A stretch of 64,000 bases of DNA, from the NCBI RefSeq assembly GCF_905171765.1, contig NC_053390.1:142866968-142930967 (forward strand), written 5' to 3'. This DNA is from Bufo bufo (Eukaryota > Chordata > Amphibia > Anura > Bufonidae). The stretch's first letter is position 1. Each line of letters starts with the position of its first letter. This document shows, one piece after another, positions 21,568-32,065 of this stretch. The notes under the pieces were generated by a model. That model was not told the origin of the DNA. It did no database searches and saw nothing but the letters and a program-made list of their open reading frames with translations. Position numbers and translations under genes: made by a program.

Positions 21568-22393
21568 ACTGGTGGATGTCCCCCGTGGACGGCAAAACCC
21601 CTGCAGGTTTTTCTCTTTCCTGGGGGGTTCGGCCCTTCGTGGGGGACCTCCACCTAACATCTTATTCCCCAAATTTTGGGAAGACTCAATCCACCCTGGT
21701 TTCTAAATGATGAAGAAGAATGGAAGTGTTTTTAGTTAAATTAAATTAACCTATAAATTATATATTTTAAAAAAAAATGAAAAAGTTTTTTCCGTTGGGA
21801 ATGATGTATATGGTCCCCACAGGAAGTATTAACAGTGGGATATGGAAGATGAAATTAAGTGATATGAAATCACTATTAGATTTGGTTACTAGGGGGTTAA
21901 CGCCCCAATCCCTGGGAATTGACCAGGGTCATCTGACTATCCCACTGTTGGTGTATTTTATTTTTATACTTATAAAATTGTAGTTACATGTAACTGATAG
22001 GGGATAGAAAAGAATGACCGCTATTTAATTTGCTACCTATAACCCCCCGATTATTAAAATAATACCGCACAGATACCGCAAGGGATTTTAAAATAAATAA
22101 AGTCAACGAAATATATATATTTTTTGGTGGAAAGTAAATGAAATAGATTAAATATTATAAAAATCATATACAGGAATATATTATATATAAGAACTGGCGA
22201 ACATTAATGTTTATTAAGTAGTATGCAAGCTGAAACTTAAGTTTTACTGTGGATAATTGGGTTGAACTCCGAATGGAATGGATTTCAACTCCGTATCAGC
22301 TTTTGAGTAAAATAAGGAGGATCATCATCTGTTTGAATAATTATAATTTGTATGGCACTATAAAAGCAGACACTTGTGGGGGAGTCACTACCA

Positions 22394-22501
22394 CTGAGGA
22401 AGTGGCTTGTTCTAGTTTAGTAACTAGCCTCGCAATGTCATAGAGGATTTACAGTCCTGACTCGTTGGAGGAGCGTAAAAGACTGCAAGTACCCCGAAAC
22501 G
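22394..22501 (+). ncRNA. Hammerhead-like core in the Penelope-like right terminal repeat
   Basis: CTGAGGA at 22394-22400 fits the hammerhead core CTGANGA exactly; GAAACG follows at 22496-22501. Between them the ends can pair as GGCTTG with CAAGTACC (bulged), giving an unusually long stem II holding 22409-22485. Penelope-like terminal repeats are known to carry hammerhead ribozymes, so position supports the call; folding was not computed. Confidence 0.5.
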
Positions 22502-23375
22502 CGTTTGGTGAAGAGACCCCCAGAGTAATCTCAAAGAAGGATATGCTGGAGTTATAAAAAGCTGTGCGGTAATTTAAACCCACTGAGGATTCCGTGTCTT
22601 ACCAAACCCTGACACGCCGGCGGCTACAAGCGCAACACACGAGGATACACAGGAGTGTGTCGCAGATCAGCCGACGTGGGGAAAGCAACTTTGAGTCCCA
22701 GTGCTGGCCGGCTCTTTGCTACTACGGAGCGGTAGCCAGAGGACTGTAAAGACACGGGAAGAAAGTCACAGCACTATCCAGCCACTACAGGAGCACCTGA
22801 GAGCGTTCCTGGTCTCCAAGTTTACCAGCATAAAGAACCGCACTGTACAGTGAGTATAAGCGGGACGCCGCGAATACACTCACCTAAGTGAATTGCTCTA
22901 ACCACAGTCTTTTACTCTCCTCCAACGAGTCAGGACTGTAAATCCTCTATGACATTGCGAGGCTAGTTACTAAACTAGCACAAGCCACCAGTCGGGATAT
23001 CCTGATTATTCGCTTTGCATGGACTGATTACCCTCCACCTTCAGTCTCATTACGGCTGGTTATATTTATTGTATTTATTGTAGTAAATTTGGTGATTCTA
23101 GGGTGATATATATTTATTTCATTTTACCCATTTATGGTTTTATTGTGCCAATGTGTACATAGACCAATTTGATTGTATTTTATATGTGTTCTTAGACCAA
23201 TTGTTTGTATTTTATATATGTACAAATAAAATGTATGATTCTGCATAAGCGAGTGTGCCCAGTATACTTTTTATCATTATTTATACACTTTTAGAGGAAG
23301 GGCGGATCCTCTTTACTGGCAGCACCTCCTCCTGACTTTTCCTCAGTCCTGTGCGTCTCACAAATCTTCTTTTCT
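22394..23375 (+). repeat. Right terminal repeat of the Penelope-like element
   Basis: From the hammerhead-like core to CTTCTTTTCT. It contains a 73-bp inverted pair (22409-22485 against 22906-22980) and an ACAAATAAAATG polyadenylation-type word near 23221. The last 470 bp match 17797-18269 with few differences, showing the copies are young. Confidence 0.85.
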
Positions 23376-23839
23376 AAAAAACAAAAGTTGTATTCAAAAT
23401 GGCCGCCATGGTCACCACCCATCTTGAAAAGTTTCCCCCCTCACATATACTAATGTGCCACAAACAGGAAGTTAATATCACCAACCATTCCCATTTTATT
23501 AAGGTGTATCCATATAAATGGCCCACCCTGTATAAAGATACAACAGATGAAGCAGTGCCCAGGGGTGTACACAGACATCATAGCAAATCTTCTGCCCCAT
23601 TCACTTTCCTAGTACGTGTACGTCAACCACTTCCATGTAATGCAGATTTCTGATGAATTTCATTTAGTTTTTTTTGTTGCTTTTATTAAGCGGAAGAAAT
23701 GTTAATAAAATAATTGTAATAAAAAAGTCACACCTGGCCTCTCTCACTTTATCTGATTTCAGATAAAGTGGAACAGGTGCTGCTTGAAGCCACCATTAGG
23801 GAAAGCACAGTGCATTGGAATTTAAGCGGTTACAATAGG

Positions 23840-24300
23840 CTGAGATAGAAGCTGGAATAATCTGTTTGCACTGAGCTCCCCCTAGTGGTGGCTGCAGTGT
23901 TTTCATATCGGAAAGAGAACAAAGAGTTCAGCATGGCTGAACTATTGATGATCTCTGCAAGTGCATAAAGTCCATTTAGAAAAAAAAGCAGCCGGCACTG
24001 CCAGGTGTGTATACCGTCTAATAGACCCTTGGAAGCACGAGACAAATTGCGATAATCAGTGGTGCTCTGGTCCACGGACTCTTGTAGGAACTTCAGGTAA
24101 GAAAAATAAATAAATAAATTTGTGATCGGGGTAGAGGGAGTGAGGTATATCCCACCCCCACACCGGATCATTGTAGGCTTGACAAAGCGCGAGGAGCGTG
24201 AAACGGCTGTTGCCTGACCCTTTGTGCAGTGCCTGTGTCCGACCTTTTGAAATATTCAATAAAGCTGCGGAGTGTATACTATGGTGAGCACCTCTTGATG
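23840..24300 (+). mobile_element. Retroelement end with hammerhead-like motif and AATAAA
   Basis: Contains the 24178-24205 hairpin followed 50 bp later by AATAAA (24258-24263) and GCTGCGGAGTG. Same order as other candidate Penelope-like terminal repeats here. Upstream boundary not defined. Confidence 0.4.
24178..24205 (+). ncRNA. Hammerhead-like hairpin (candidate)
   Basis: CTTGACAAA, stem GCGC/GCGT with loop GAGGA, then GAAACG. The first core half differs from CTGANGA at two positions; likely a decayed copy. Confidence 0.35.
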
Positions 24301-24359
24301 ATCTCTCCTTAGAATACTGTAGGGCATAATATCAAAAGGATGAACGTCTAACTTCATGC

Positions 24360-25260
24360 ACCCACACTAACCAGTCGGAACAGGCTGCTGCGCTCCAGAA
24401 GAAAAAAGACAATGCAACAGCACTCTACAAACCAGATAAAGTACAATAATGCCATGGAAACAAAAAACATTCAAGTGCTAATCCTACGCTTATTTCTAAA
24501 GTGAGATGCTTGTCAAATGCATTTTGTACAAAACCATTTGGATGGTTTTGTACAAAATGCATTTGCCAAGCATCTCACTTTAGAAATAAGCATTATTGTT
24601 CTTTATCTGGTTTACAGAGTGCTGTTGCATTGTCTTTTTTCTTTGTTTCTAGCCATGGCAGCGTGCACCTGCGCATTGGGATGTGCTGACTAACTCCCTT
24701 TTTTTTGCAGATTTACAGCGCTGGAGGTGTGGCACACCAGCAAGACTAGCCTGTCTGCCCCATAGGCTGATTTTAATTAGTTTCAGTATAAAGCTGTGGC
24801 CTGCTCTCACTACATTCATTGGAAGCCGTCTGGTGCCAGGAGACGTATGGAGTGGGCTCGTCATGCATGTTGGTACCTGCATCCCCTGGAAGTAATGGAG
24901 GCCTTTATGGCACCAAAAATGGTAAAAGGCAGAGTGGACCCAGCATGCATGTGGATCCAACACTTCCTGAACTTTATGGCGGCCATTATGGCGCATAACA
25001 GGTAGTATTTAGTGTTAGGTTCCCGTCTTACAGAGATCGCCTTGACGTTTGGCAGACGGGCTCAAATGGTTTTGTACAAAATGCATTTGCGAAGCATTTT
25101 ACTTTATAAATAAGCGTAGCATTAGCACTTGAATGTTTTTTTTGTGTCTATGGCATTATTGTACATGCTCTTGCATTGTCTTTTTTTCTCTGTTTCTAGC
25201 CATGGCAGCATGCACCTGCGCATTGGGATGTGCTGACTAATCCCCTTTTTTTTGCACTCC
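24360..25260. repeat. Three copies of a 0.2-kb repeat, two head-to-head
   Basis: GGTTTTGTACAAAATGCATT followed by AAGCAT...CACTTTAGAAATAAGC occurs on the minus strand (24540 down to 24360), on the plus strand at once after it (24541-24715) and again at 25067-25260. The first two form a long hairpin centred at about 24540. The third is followed by the same CATGGCAGC-TGCACCTGCGCA words as the second. Family unknown; could be terminal repeats of one element with 24716-25066 as its interior. Confidence 0.6.
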
Positions 25261-25489
25261 AGAAAAGGCACCAGAGCAGCACCGCTCTGTACACTGTGTA
25301 GTGGCTGGAGCAAATCTGTTGGGCTGCGGGAGGCCCTCCCCTCCCTTCCCGCTAAGCCCTACCCACTATTCCAGAATGTAGCGGGAGCAGCAAAAAAAAA
25401 ACACAAAAAGTAACACATTTTATGCAAAATGTGGTATTTTCAAGAAAATGGTGACTTTTGTACATTAGTTTCTGATATAAGTAGTTTAA

Positions 25490-28400
25490 CCACTTAAGGA
25501 CCACAGGTTTATACCCCCCTAGTGACCAGGCCCTTTTTTCCAAATCGGCACTCCACAACTTTAGCGGTTTATTGCTCGGTCATGCAATTTACCACCCAAA
25601 TGAATTTTACCTCCTTTTCTTCTGACTAATAGAGTTTTCATTTGGTGGTATTTCATTGCTGCTGACATTTTTACTTTTTTTGTTATTAATCGAAATTTAA
25701 TGATTTTTTTGCAAAAAAAATGACATTTTTCACTTTCAGTTGTAAAATTTTGCAAAAAAAAAAACGACATCCATATATAAATTTTTCTCTAAATTTATTG
25801 TTCTACATGTCTTTGATAAAAAAAAAATGTTTGGGTAAAAAAAAAAATGGTTTGGGTAAAAGTTATAGCGTTTACAAACTATGGTAGAAAAATGTGAATT
25901 TCCGCTTTTTGAAGCTGCTCTGACTTTCTGAGCACCTGTCATGTTTCCTGAGGTTCTACAATGGCCAGACAGTACAAACACCCCACAAATGACCCCATTT
26001 TGGAAAGTAGACACCCTAAGGTATTCGCTGATGGGCATAGTGAGTTCTTAGAACTTTTTATTTTTTGTCACAAGTTAGCGGAAAATGATGATTTTTTTTT
26101 TTCTTACAAAGTCTCATATTCCACTAGCTTGTGACAAAAAATAAAAACTCACTATGCCCATCAGCGAATACCTTGGGGTGTCTTCTTTCCAAAATGGGGT
26201 CACTTGTGGGGTAGTTATACTGCCCTGGCATTCTAGGGGCCCCTTTGCCCACCTAGGCTGCAAAAAAGTGTCACACATGTGGTATCTCCGTACTCAGGAG
26301 AAGTTGGGCATGTGTTTTGGGGGTGTTATTTTATCATATACCCATGCTGGGTGAGATAAATATCTTGGTCAAATGCCAACTTTGTATAAAAAAATGGGAA
26401 AAGTTGTCTTTTGCCAAGATATTTCCTCTCACCCAGCATGGGTATATGTAAAAAGACACCCCAAAACACATTGCCCAACTTCTCCTGAGTAGCGGAGATA
26501 CCACATGTGTGACACTTTTTGCAGCCTAGGTGGGCAAAGGGGCCACATTCCAAAGAGCACCTTTCGGATTTCACCGGCCATTTTTTACAGATTTTGATTT
26601 CAAACTACTTACCACACATTTGGGCCGCTAGAATGCCAGGGCAGTATACTACCCCACAAGTGACCCCATTTTGGAAAGAAGACACCCCAAGGTATTCCGT
26701 GAGGGGCATGGCGAGTTCCTAGAATTTTTTATTTTTGTCACAAGTTAGGCGGAAATGATGATTTTATATTTTTTTTTTTTTCTTACAAAGTCTCATATTC
26801 CACTAACTTGTGACAAAAAATAAAAACTTCCATGAACTCACTATGCCCATCACGAAATACCTTGGGGTGTCTTCTTTCCAAAATGGGGTCACTTGTGGGG
26901 TAGTATACTGCCCTGGCATTTAGGGGCCCAAATGCGTGCAAAGTAGTTTGAAATCAAAATCTGTAAAAAATGGCCGGTGAAATCCGAAAGGTGCTCTTTG
27001 GAATGTGGGCCCCTTTGCCCACCTAGGCTGCAAAAAAGTGTCACACATCTGGTATTGCCGTACTCAGGAGAAGTTGGGCAATGTGTTTTGGGGTGTCATT
27101 TTACATATACCCATGCTGGGTGAGATAAATATCTCGGTCAAATGCCAACTTTGTATAAAAAAAATGGGAAAAGTTGTCTTTTGCCAAGATATTTCTCTCA
27201 CCCAGCATGGGTATATGTAAAAAGACACCCCAAAACACATTGCCCAACTTCTCCTGAGTACGGCAATACCACACGTGTGACACTTTTTTGCAGCCTAGGT
27301 GGGCAAAGGGGCCCACATTCCAAAGAGCACCTTTCGGATTTCACAGGGCATTTTTTACAGATTTTGATTTCAAACCACTTCTCACGCATTCGGCCCCTAA
27401 AATGCCAGGGCAGTATAACTACCCCACAAGTGACCCCATTTTGGAAAGAAGACACCCCAAGGTATTTTGTGATGGGCATAGTGAGTTCATGGAAGTTTTT
27501 ATTTTTTGTCACAAGTTAGTGAAATATGAGACTTTGTAAGAAAAAAAATCATCATTTCCGCTAACTTGTGACAAAAAATAAAAAATTCTAGGAACTCGCC
27601 ATGCCCTCACGAAATACCTTGGGGTGTCTTCTTTCCAAAATGGGGTCACATTGTGGGGTAGTTTATACTGCCCTGGCATTCTAGGGGCCCTAATGTGTGG
27701 TAAGTAGGTAAATGACCTGTGAAATCCGAAAGGGCTCTTTGGAATGTGGGCCCCTTTGCCCACCTAGGCTGCAAAAAAGTGTCACACATCTGGTATCTCC
27801 GTATTCAGGAGAAGTTGGGGCAATGTGTTTTGGGGGTTCTTTTTACATATACCCATGCTGGTGAGAGAAATATCTTGGCAAAAGACAACTTTTCCCCATT
27901 TTTTTATACAAAATTGGCATTTGACCAAGATATTTATCTCACCCAGCATGGGTATATGTAAAATGACACCCCAAAACACATTGCCCAACTTCTCCTGAGT
28001 ACGGCAATACCAGAGGGGCCCACATTCCTTTTATGAGGGCATTTTTAGACATTTAGATCCCAGACTTCTTCTCACGCTTTAGGGCCCCTAAAATGCCAGG
28101 CAGTATAAATACCCCCACATGTGACCCCATTTTGGGAAAGAAGACACCCAAGGTATTGAATGAGGGGCATGGCGAGTTCATCTAAAAAAAATTTTTTTTT
28201 GGCACAAGTTAGCGGAAATTGATTTTTTATTTTTTTCTCACAAAGTCTCCCTTTCCGCTAACTTGGGACAAAAATTTCAATCTTTCATGGACTCAATATG
28301 CCCCTCAGCGAATACCTTGGGGTCTCTTCTTTCGAAATGGGTCACATGTGGGGTATTTATACTGCCCTGGCATTCTAGGGGCCCTAAAGCGTGAGAAGAG

Positions 28401-29517
28401 AGTCTGGAATATAAATGTCTAAAAATTTACGCATTTGGATTCCGTGAGGGGGTATGGTGAGTTCATGTGAGATTTATTTTTGACACAAGTTAGTGGAATA
28501 TGAGAATTTGTAAAGAAAAATAAATAAATTTCCGCTAACTTGGGCAAAAAAAATGTCCTGAATGGAGCCTTACAGGGGGGTGATCAATGACAGGGGGGTG
28601 ATCAATGACAGGGGGTGATCAGGGAGTCTATATGGGGGTGATCACCCCCCTGTCATTGATCACCCACCCTATAAGGCTCCATTCAGATGTCCGTATGTGT
28701 TTTGCGGATCCGATCCATGTATCAGTGGATCCGTAAAAATCATACGGACGTCTGAATGGAGCCTTACAAGGGGGTGATCAATGACAGGGGGATGATCAGG
28801 AGTCCTATATGGGGTGATCACCCCCCTGTAAGGCTCCATTCAGACGTCTGTAGTGTTTGCGATCCGATCCATGTATCCGTGGATCCGTAAAAAGCATACG
28901 GACAACTGAATGCAGCCTTACAGGGGGGTGATCAATGACAGGGGGTGATCAGGGAGTCTATATGGGGTGATCACCCCCGTCATTGATCACGCCCCTGTAA
29001 GGCTCCATCTATCAGTGGATCCGTAAAAATCATGCGGACGTCTGAATAGAGCTTTACAGGGGGGTGATCAATGACAGGGGGTGATCAATGACAGGGGGGT
29101 GATCAGGGAGTCTATATGGGGTGATCAGGGGTGATCAGGGGCTAATAAGGGGTTAATAAGTGACGGGGGGGTGTAGTGTAGTGTGGTGCTTGGTGCTACA
29201 TATTGCTGAGCTACCTGTGTCCTCTGGTGGTCGATCCAATCAAAAGGGACCACCAGAGGACCAGGTAGCAGGTATATTAGACGCTGTTATCAAAACAGCG
29301 TCTAATATACCTGTTAGGGGTTAAAAAAATCACATCTCCAGCCTGCCATCGAACGATCGCCGCTGGCAGGCTGGAGAGCCACTCGCTTACCTTCCGATCC
29401 TGTGTGCGCGCGTTCACAGGAAATCTCGGCTCACGCGAGATGACGCCAATCGGCGTTAGTGTGACCTGGGAGCGCCGCAGAGATGACGCCTTTCGGCGTT
29501 AGCGTGGCGGGAAGTGG
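25490..29517. mobile_element. 4.0-kb non-autonomous TTAA element, palindrome-rich
   Basis: CCACTT at the left and AAGTGG at the right, flanked by TTAA at 25486-25489 and 29518-29521. About 26000-28560 is built of a roughly 0.3-0.7-kb unit repeated in alternating orientation: CTTGGGGTGTCTTCTTTCCA, GCAGCCTAGGTGGGCAAAGG, CTCACCCAGCATGGGTATAT and TCTCCTGAGTACGG each occur many times on both strands. 28560-29160 is a GGTGATCAATGACAGGGGGG array. No transposase. The TTAA target allows piggyBac- or Kolobok-type mobilisation. Confidence 0.75.
28560..29160. repeat. GGTGATCA tandem and inverted array
   Basis: GGGGTGATCAATGACAGGGG units and their complement TGTCATTGATCACCCCC alternate, with three interspersed copies of a CTCCATTCAGACGTCCGTA / GGATCCGTAAAAATCATACG hairpin. 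Part of the TTAA element. Confidence 0.8.
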
Positions 29518-29521
29518 TTAA

Positions 29522-30104
29522 AGGAGTTCTTCAGGACTTTTATACTGATGACCTCTTCTCTGGATAGGTCATCAGTATCTGATCGGTAGAGGTGTGACAC
29601 CCGGGACCCTGCCCACTGATCAGCTGTTTGACAAGCATAGGTGCTTGCAGGAGTGTCGTGGCCTTCTCACATCTTAGCCTAGACCAGGGATCAGCAAACT
29701 CCGGCACTCCAGGTGTTGTGAAACTACATCTCCCATCATGCACACTTGCTTGGATGTTCTCTGAACTCCCACTGAAGTGAAAGGAGCATACTGGGTGTTG
29801 TAGTTTGACAACAGCTGGAGTGCCGAAGGTTGCTGATCCCTGGCCTAGACCATGTGAAGTCGCATTCATCGTTCACATGGCCTAGGTGCAGCCCAACCCC
29901 ATTGAAGTGAATGGGGCTGTGTGCAATACTAAGCCCAGTCGCTGTACAATGGACCCCGGAGAGAAGGCCGCATCACTACTGCGAGGGTCGGTGCCTTTTC
30001 AAACAGCTGATCAGCAGGAGTCCCAGACGTCGGACCCCCATCGATCAGATACTGATGACCTATCCAGAGGATAGGTCATCAGTATAAAAGTCTCAGCAAA
30101 CCTC
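29522..30104. mobile_element. T2-like MITE, TTAA target shared with the neighbour element
   Basis: Left AGGAGTTCTTCAGGAC, right AAACCTCT, with TTAA at 29518-29521 and 30105-30108. TACTGATGACCTCTTCTCTGG at the left mirrors CCAGAGGATAGGTCATCAGT at the right. Interrupted by a hAT MITE at 29685-29842. Confidence 0.7.
29685..29842. mobile_element. 158-bp hAT-type MITE with perfect 8-bp duplication
   Basis: CAGGGATCAGCAAAC ... GTTGCTGATCCCTG flanked by GCCTAGAC at 29677-29684 and 29843-29850. Inner words ACTCCAGGTGTTGTGAAACT and AACAGCTGGAGTGCC relate it to 4333-4425 and 30801-30947. Confidence 0.88.
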
Positions 30105-30144
30105 TTAATTCATTCTCACCTCTGTTTCGGTTCAGAACATATAG

Positions 30145-30625
30145 TTATACACTGATCATCCATAACATTAAACTGACAGCAAAAGTGAATAGCATTGTCT
30201 TGTGACAATGGCACTTGTCAGTGAATGAAACTGATGCATTGGAAGGAGGAGAAGTGGGCAAGCATAGGGATCTGACAATGGCCAAATTGTGAAGGCTAGA
30301 CGACTGGGTCAGAATATCTCCAAAACAGCAGGTCTTGTGGGGTATTTTTGGTATGCTGTGGTTAGTACCTACCAAAAGTGGACCAAAGAAGGACACAGGG
30401 TCATGGGCACCCAAGGCTTATTGATAATCGTGGGGATTAATGACAAGCCAATCTGGTCCGATCCCACTGAAGAGCTACTGTAGCACAAATTGCTGAAAAA
30501 AGTTAATGCTGGACACCTTCAGAGGTCCTATGGAGTCCATGCCTTGACGGCACCATTAGTCCACAGAGCTACAATGTGTTGCTTACAAGTGGCCTTCTGG
30601 CCATAATACTGTTGAGCACATTGAC
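30145..30625 (+). pseudogene. Tc1-like element relic, mostly 5' half
   Basis: ACTGATCATCCATAACATTA opens it. An N-terminal transposase scrap reads GRRLGQ-type then ISKTAGLVG, YAVVSTYQKWTKEG, the second helix-turn-helix of a Tc1-like transposase, then WSDPTEELL and AQIAEK-type remains. A right-end-like part (GTCCTATGGAGTCCATGCCT, near 30524) follows at once, so the centre with the catalytic residues is deleted. Confidence 0.65.
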
Positions 30626-30800
30626 CCCTGATAAAAAGTAGCTTTTTAAAATGTGTAGGATCAACCTATCGACAGAGATAGCTAGCTGAACTGAGAGGGA
30701 GGGCAGAGTAGGGCAAATACAGGTAGCGTGCTAGCTGTTAGACATCTAGGGTGATACACTGCCTTCACTGCACTGACTGCCTCTGATCCATCTCTTACAG

Positions 30801-30947
30801 CAGGCATCCTCAAACTGCGGCCCTCCAGCTGTTGCAAAACTACAACCCCCAGCATGCCCGAACAGCCTACAGGTATCAGCCTACAGCAGGGCATTGTGGA
30901 AGTTGTAGTTTTACAACAGCTGGAGGGCCATAGTTTGAGGATGCCTG
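30801..30947. mobile_element. hAT-type MITE, eroded flanks
   Basis: CAGGCATCCTCAAACTG ... CAT-AGTTTGAGGATGCCTG, with CCCTCCAGCTGTTGCAAAAC inverted at the right. The flanking 8-mers (TCTTACAG, TATTATTG) do not match, so the duplication has decayed or the ends recombined. Confidence 0.6.
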
Positions 30948-31108
30948 TATTATTGATGCATATTTCGTGTGCGCAGTAGATTTCATATAGGTCTATGCTA
31001 TCACAATACAACACGCACATTTTAAGATTTCAATATTTTTGGAACCTAATATTTTAGGATTTCAACATACAGTAAAAATGCAATACTTTAAGCCTAACTT
31101 TAGCATTG

Positions 31109-31525
31109 GAGGGATTATCCCATGACTAATGTAAAAAATGAAAATCAGACATCATATAGTACATGACAATCACTTTCTAACAAAGCTTGAACCAAACCTG
31201 TACCTCACATGGATCCAGAGATCTCCCCATCCATTACTCTGCTAGATTTACAGTATATGAAGCTGACAGATCAGTGAAGTGTCTTTTCTGCTGCAGCTAT
31301 CTCCCTATGACAGCTCAGTAGGAGGATGAAACTGAGCATGTGCGGCCTTCTCATTGAGCAGGACAAAGAAATAAGAAAAATAACAAACAGCAAGTGGAGC
31401 TATGCAGATACATTTTTTGAATAATTCAGAGGCTATATGAAATTTAAATTACATGCAATTACAAAAGTATTCAGATGAAGGTGTTAGTTTGAAAACTATA
31501 GAATATTTTTCTTGGGATAACCCCT
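31109..31525. mobile_element. T2-like MITE (decayed left target)
   Basis: GGAGGGATTATCCCATGAC at the left and CTTGGGATAACCCCT at the right, with TTAA at 31526-31529. The left target reads ATTG. Non-coding; intron B-C. Confidence 0.55.
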
Positions 31526-31654
31526 TTAAGCACTGTGTCAGCACGAGGAGGACCTACAGAGTATTAGGTAGATGATTTTAATCTTATGGCTAATTAGTTT
31601 ATATATGCTATGCTATACAATATATACCAAAGACATGTCAGAGTTTGTACTTAA

Positions 31655-32065
31655 AGGGGTATTCCAATCTTGGACATTGGGGGCATATCACTAGGATATG
31701 GCCTCAATGTCTGATAGGTGCGGGTCCCAGAGGTCACCCTCCATAAATTTCTATGGGAATACCAAAAATTGGCGAGCAGCGTGCTTGTGTATTTTCGCAA
31801 GTCCCATTGAAATGAATGGGTAGCACACTGCGTATGCGCTGCCACTGCTCCATTCACTTCTATAGGGCTTACGGAAATAGCCAAGCCAGCACTCGGCTAG
31901 GTTCTGCAGTCCCATAGAAATGAATGGAGGGTGGTTGTGCATGAACAGTGCACCCTCTGGCACTTTGCGGGTTCTTTACTAAGTATAGGTGCGGGTCCCA
32001 GAGGTGGGACCCACACCTATTAGACATTGGGGGTATATCTTAGCGATATGTCCCCAATTACGTTT
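31655..32065. mobile_element. T2-like MITE, left end clear
   Basis: TTAA (31651-31654) then AGGGGTATTCCAATCTTGG. The words GGTGCGGGTCCCAGAGG and CATTGGGGG-ATATC recur inverted or direct near 31990-32030, so the repeat extends to about 32065; no clean right end. Confidence 0.5.

Larger units (their letters stand above)
17012..23375 (+). mobile_element. Penelope-like element, 6.4 kb, nearly complete
   Basis: A 14-bp target duplication, AAAAAACAAAAGTT, lies at 16998-17011 and 23376-23389. Order: left terminal repeat in head-to-head form (17012-18269), ORF1-like region, reverse transcriptase, GIY-YIG endonuclease, AT-rich 3' region (21568-22390), right terminal repeat (about 22394-23375). Both repeat copies end in CTTCTTTTCT. 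Damage is light: a frameshift before the RT frame, one stop at 19650 and a frameshift near 21050. The element lies in the 17.7-kb FAM81B intron. Confidence 0.92.
16594..23530 (+). mobile_element. Internally deleted mariner-like element split by a Penelope-like element
   Basis: Ends CAGGGTGGGCCATTTATATG (16594) and its complement (to 23530), with TA duplications at 16592-16593 and 23531-23532 and inverted repeats of about 90 bp. Taking out the insert at 17012-23389 (element plus one target copy) leaves about 0.56 kb: left repeat, a C-terminal transposase scrap, an AATAAAG site near 16912, right repeat. The left repeat passes straight into the transposase C-terminus, so most of the coding region was deleted before the later insertion. 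Confidence 0.85.

Noticed and set aside
26154..27988. Conserved-looking peptides on both strands (PFAHLGCKK..., LGVSSFQNGV...)
   Set aside because: They arise from the alternating inverted repeats of the TTAA element; the same words are read on both strands and in several frames, with no start, stop or splice logic.
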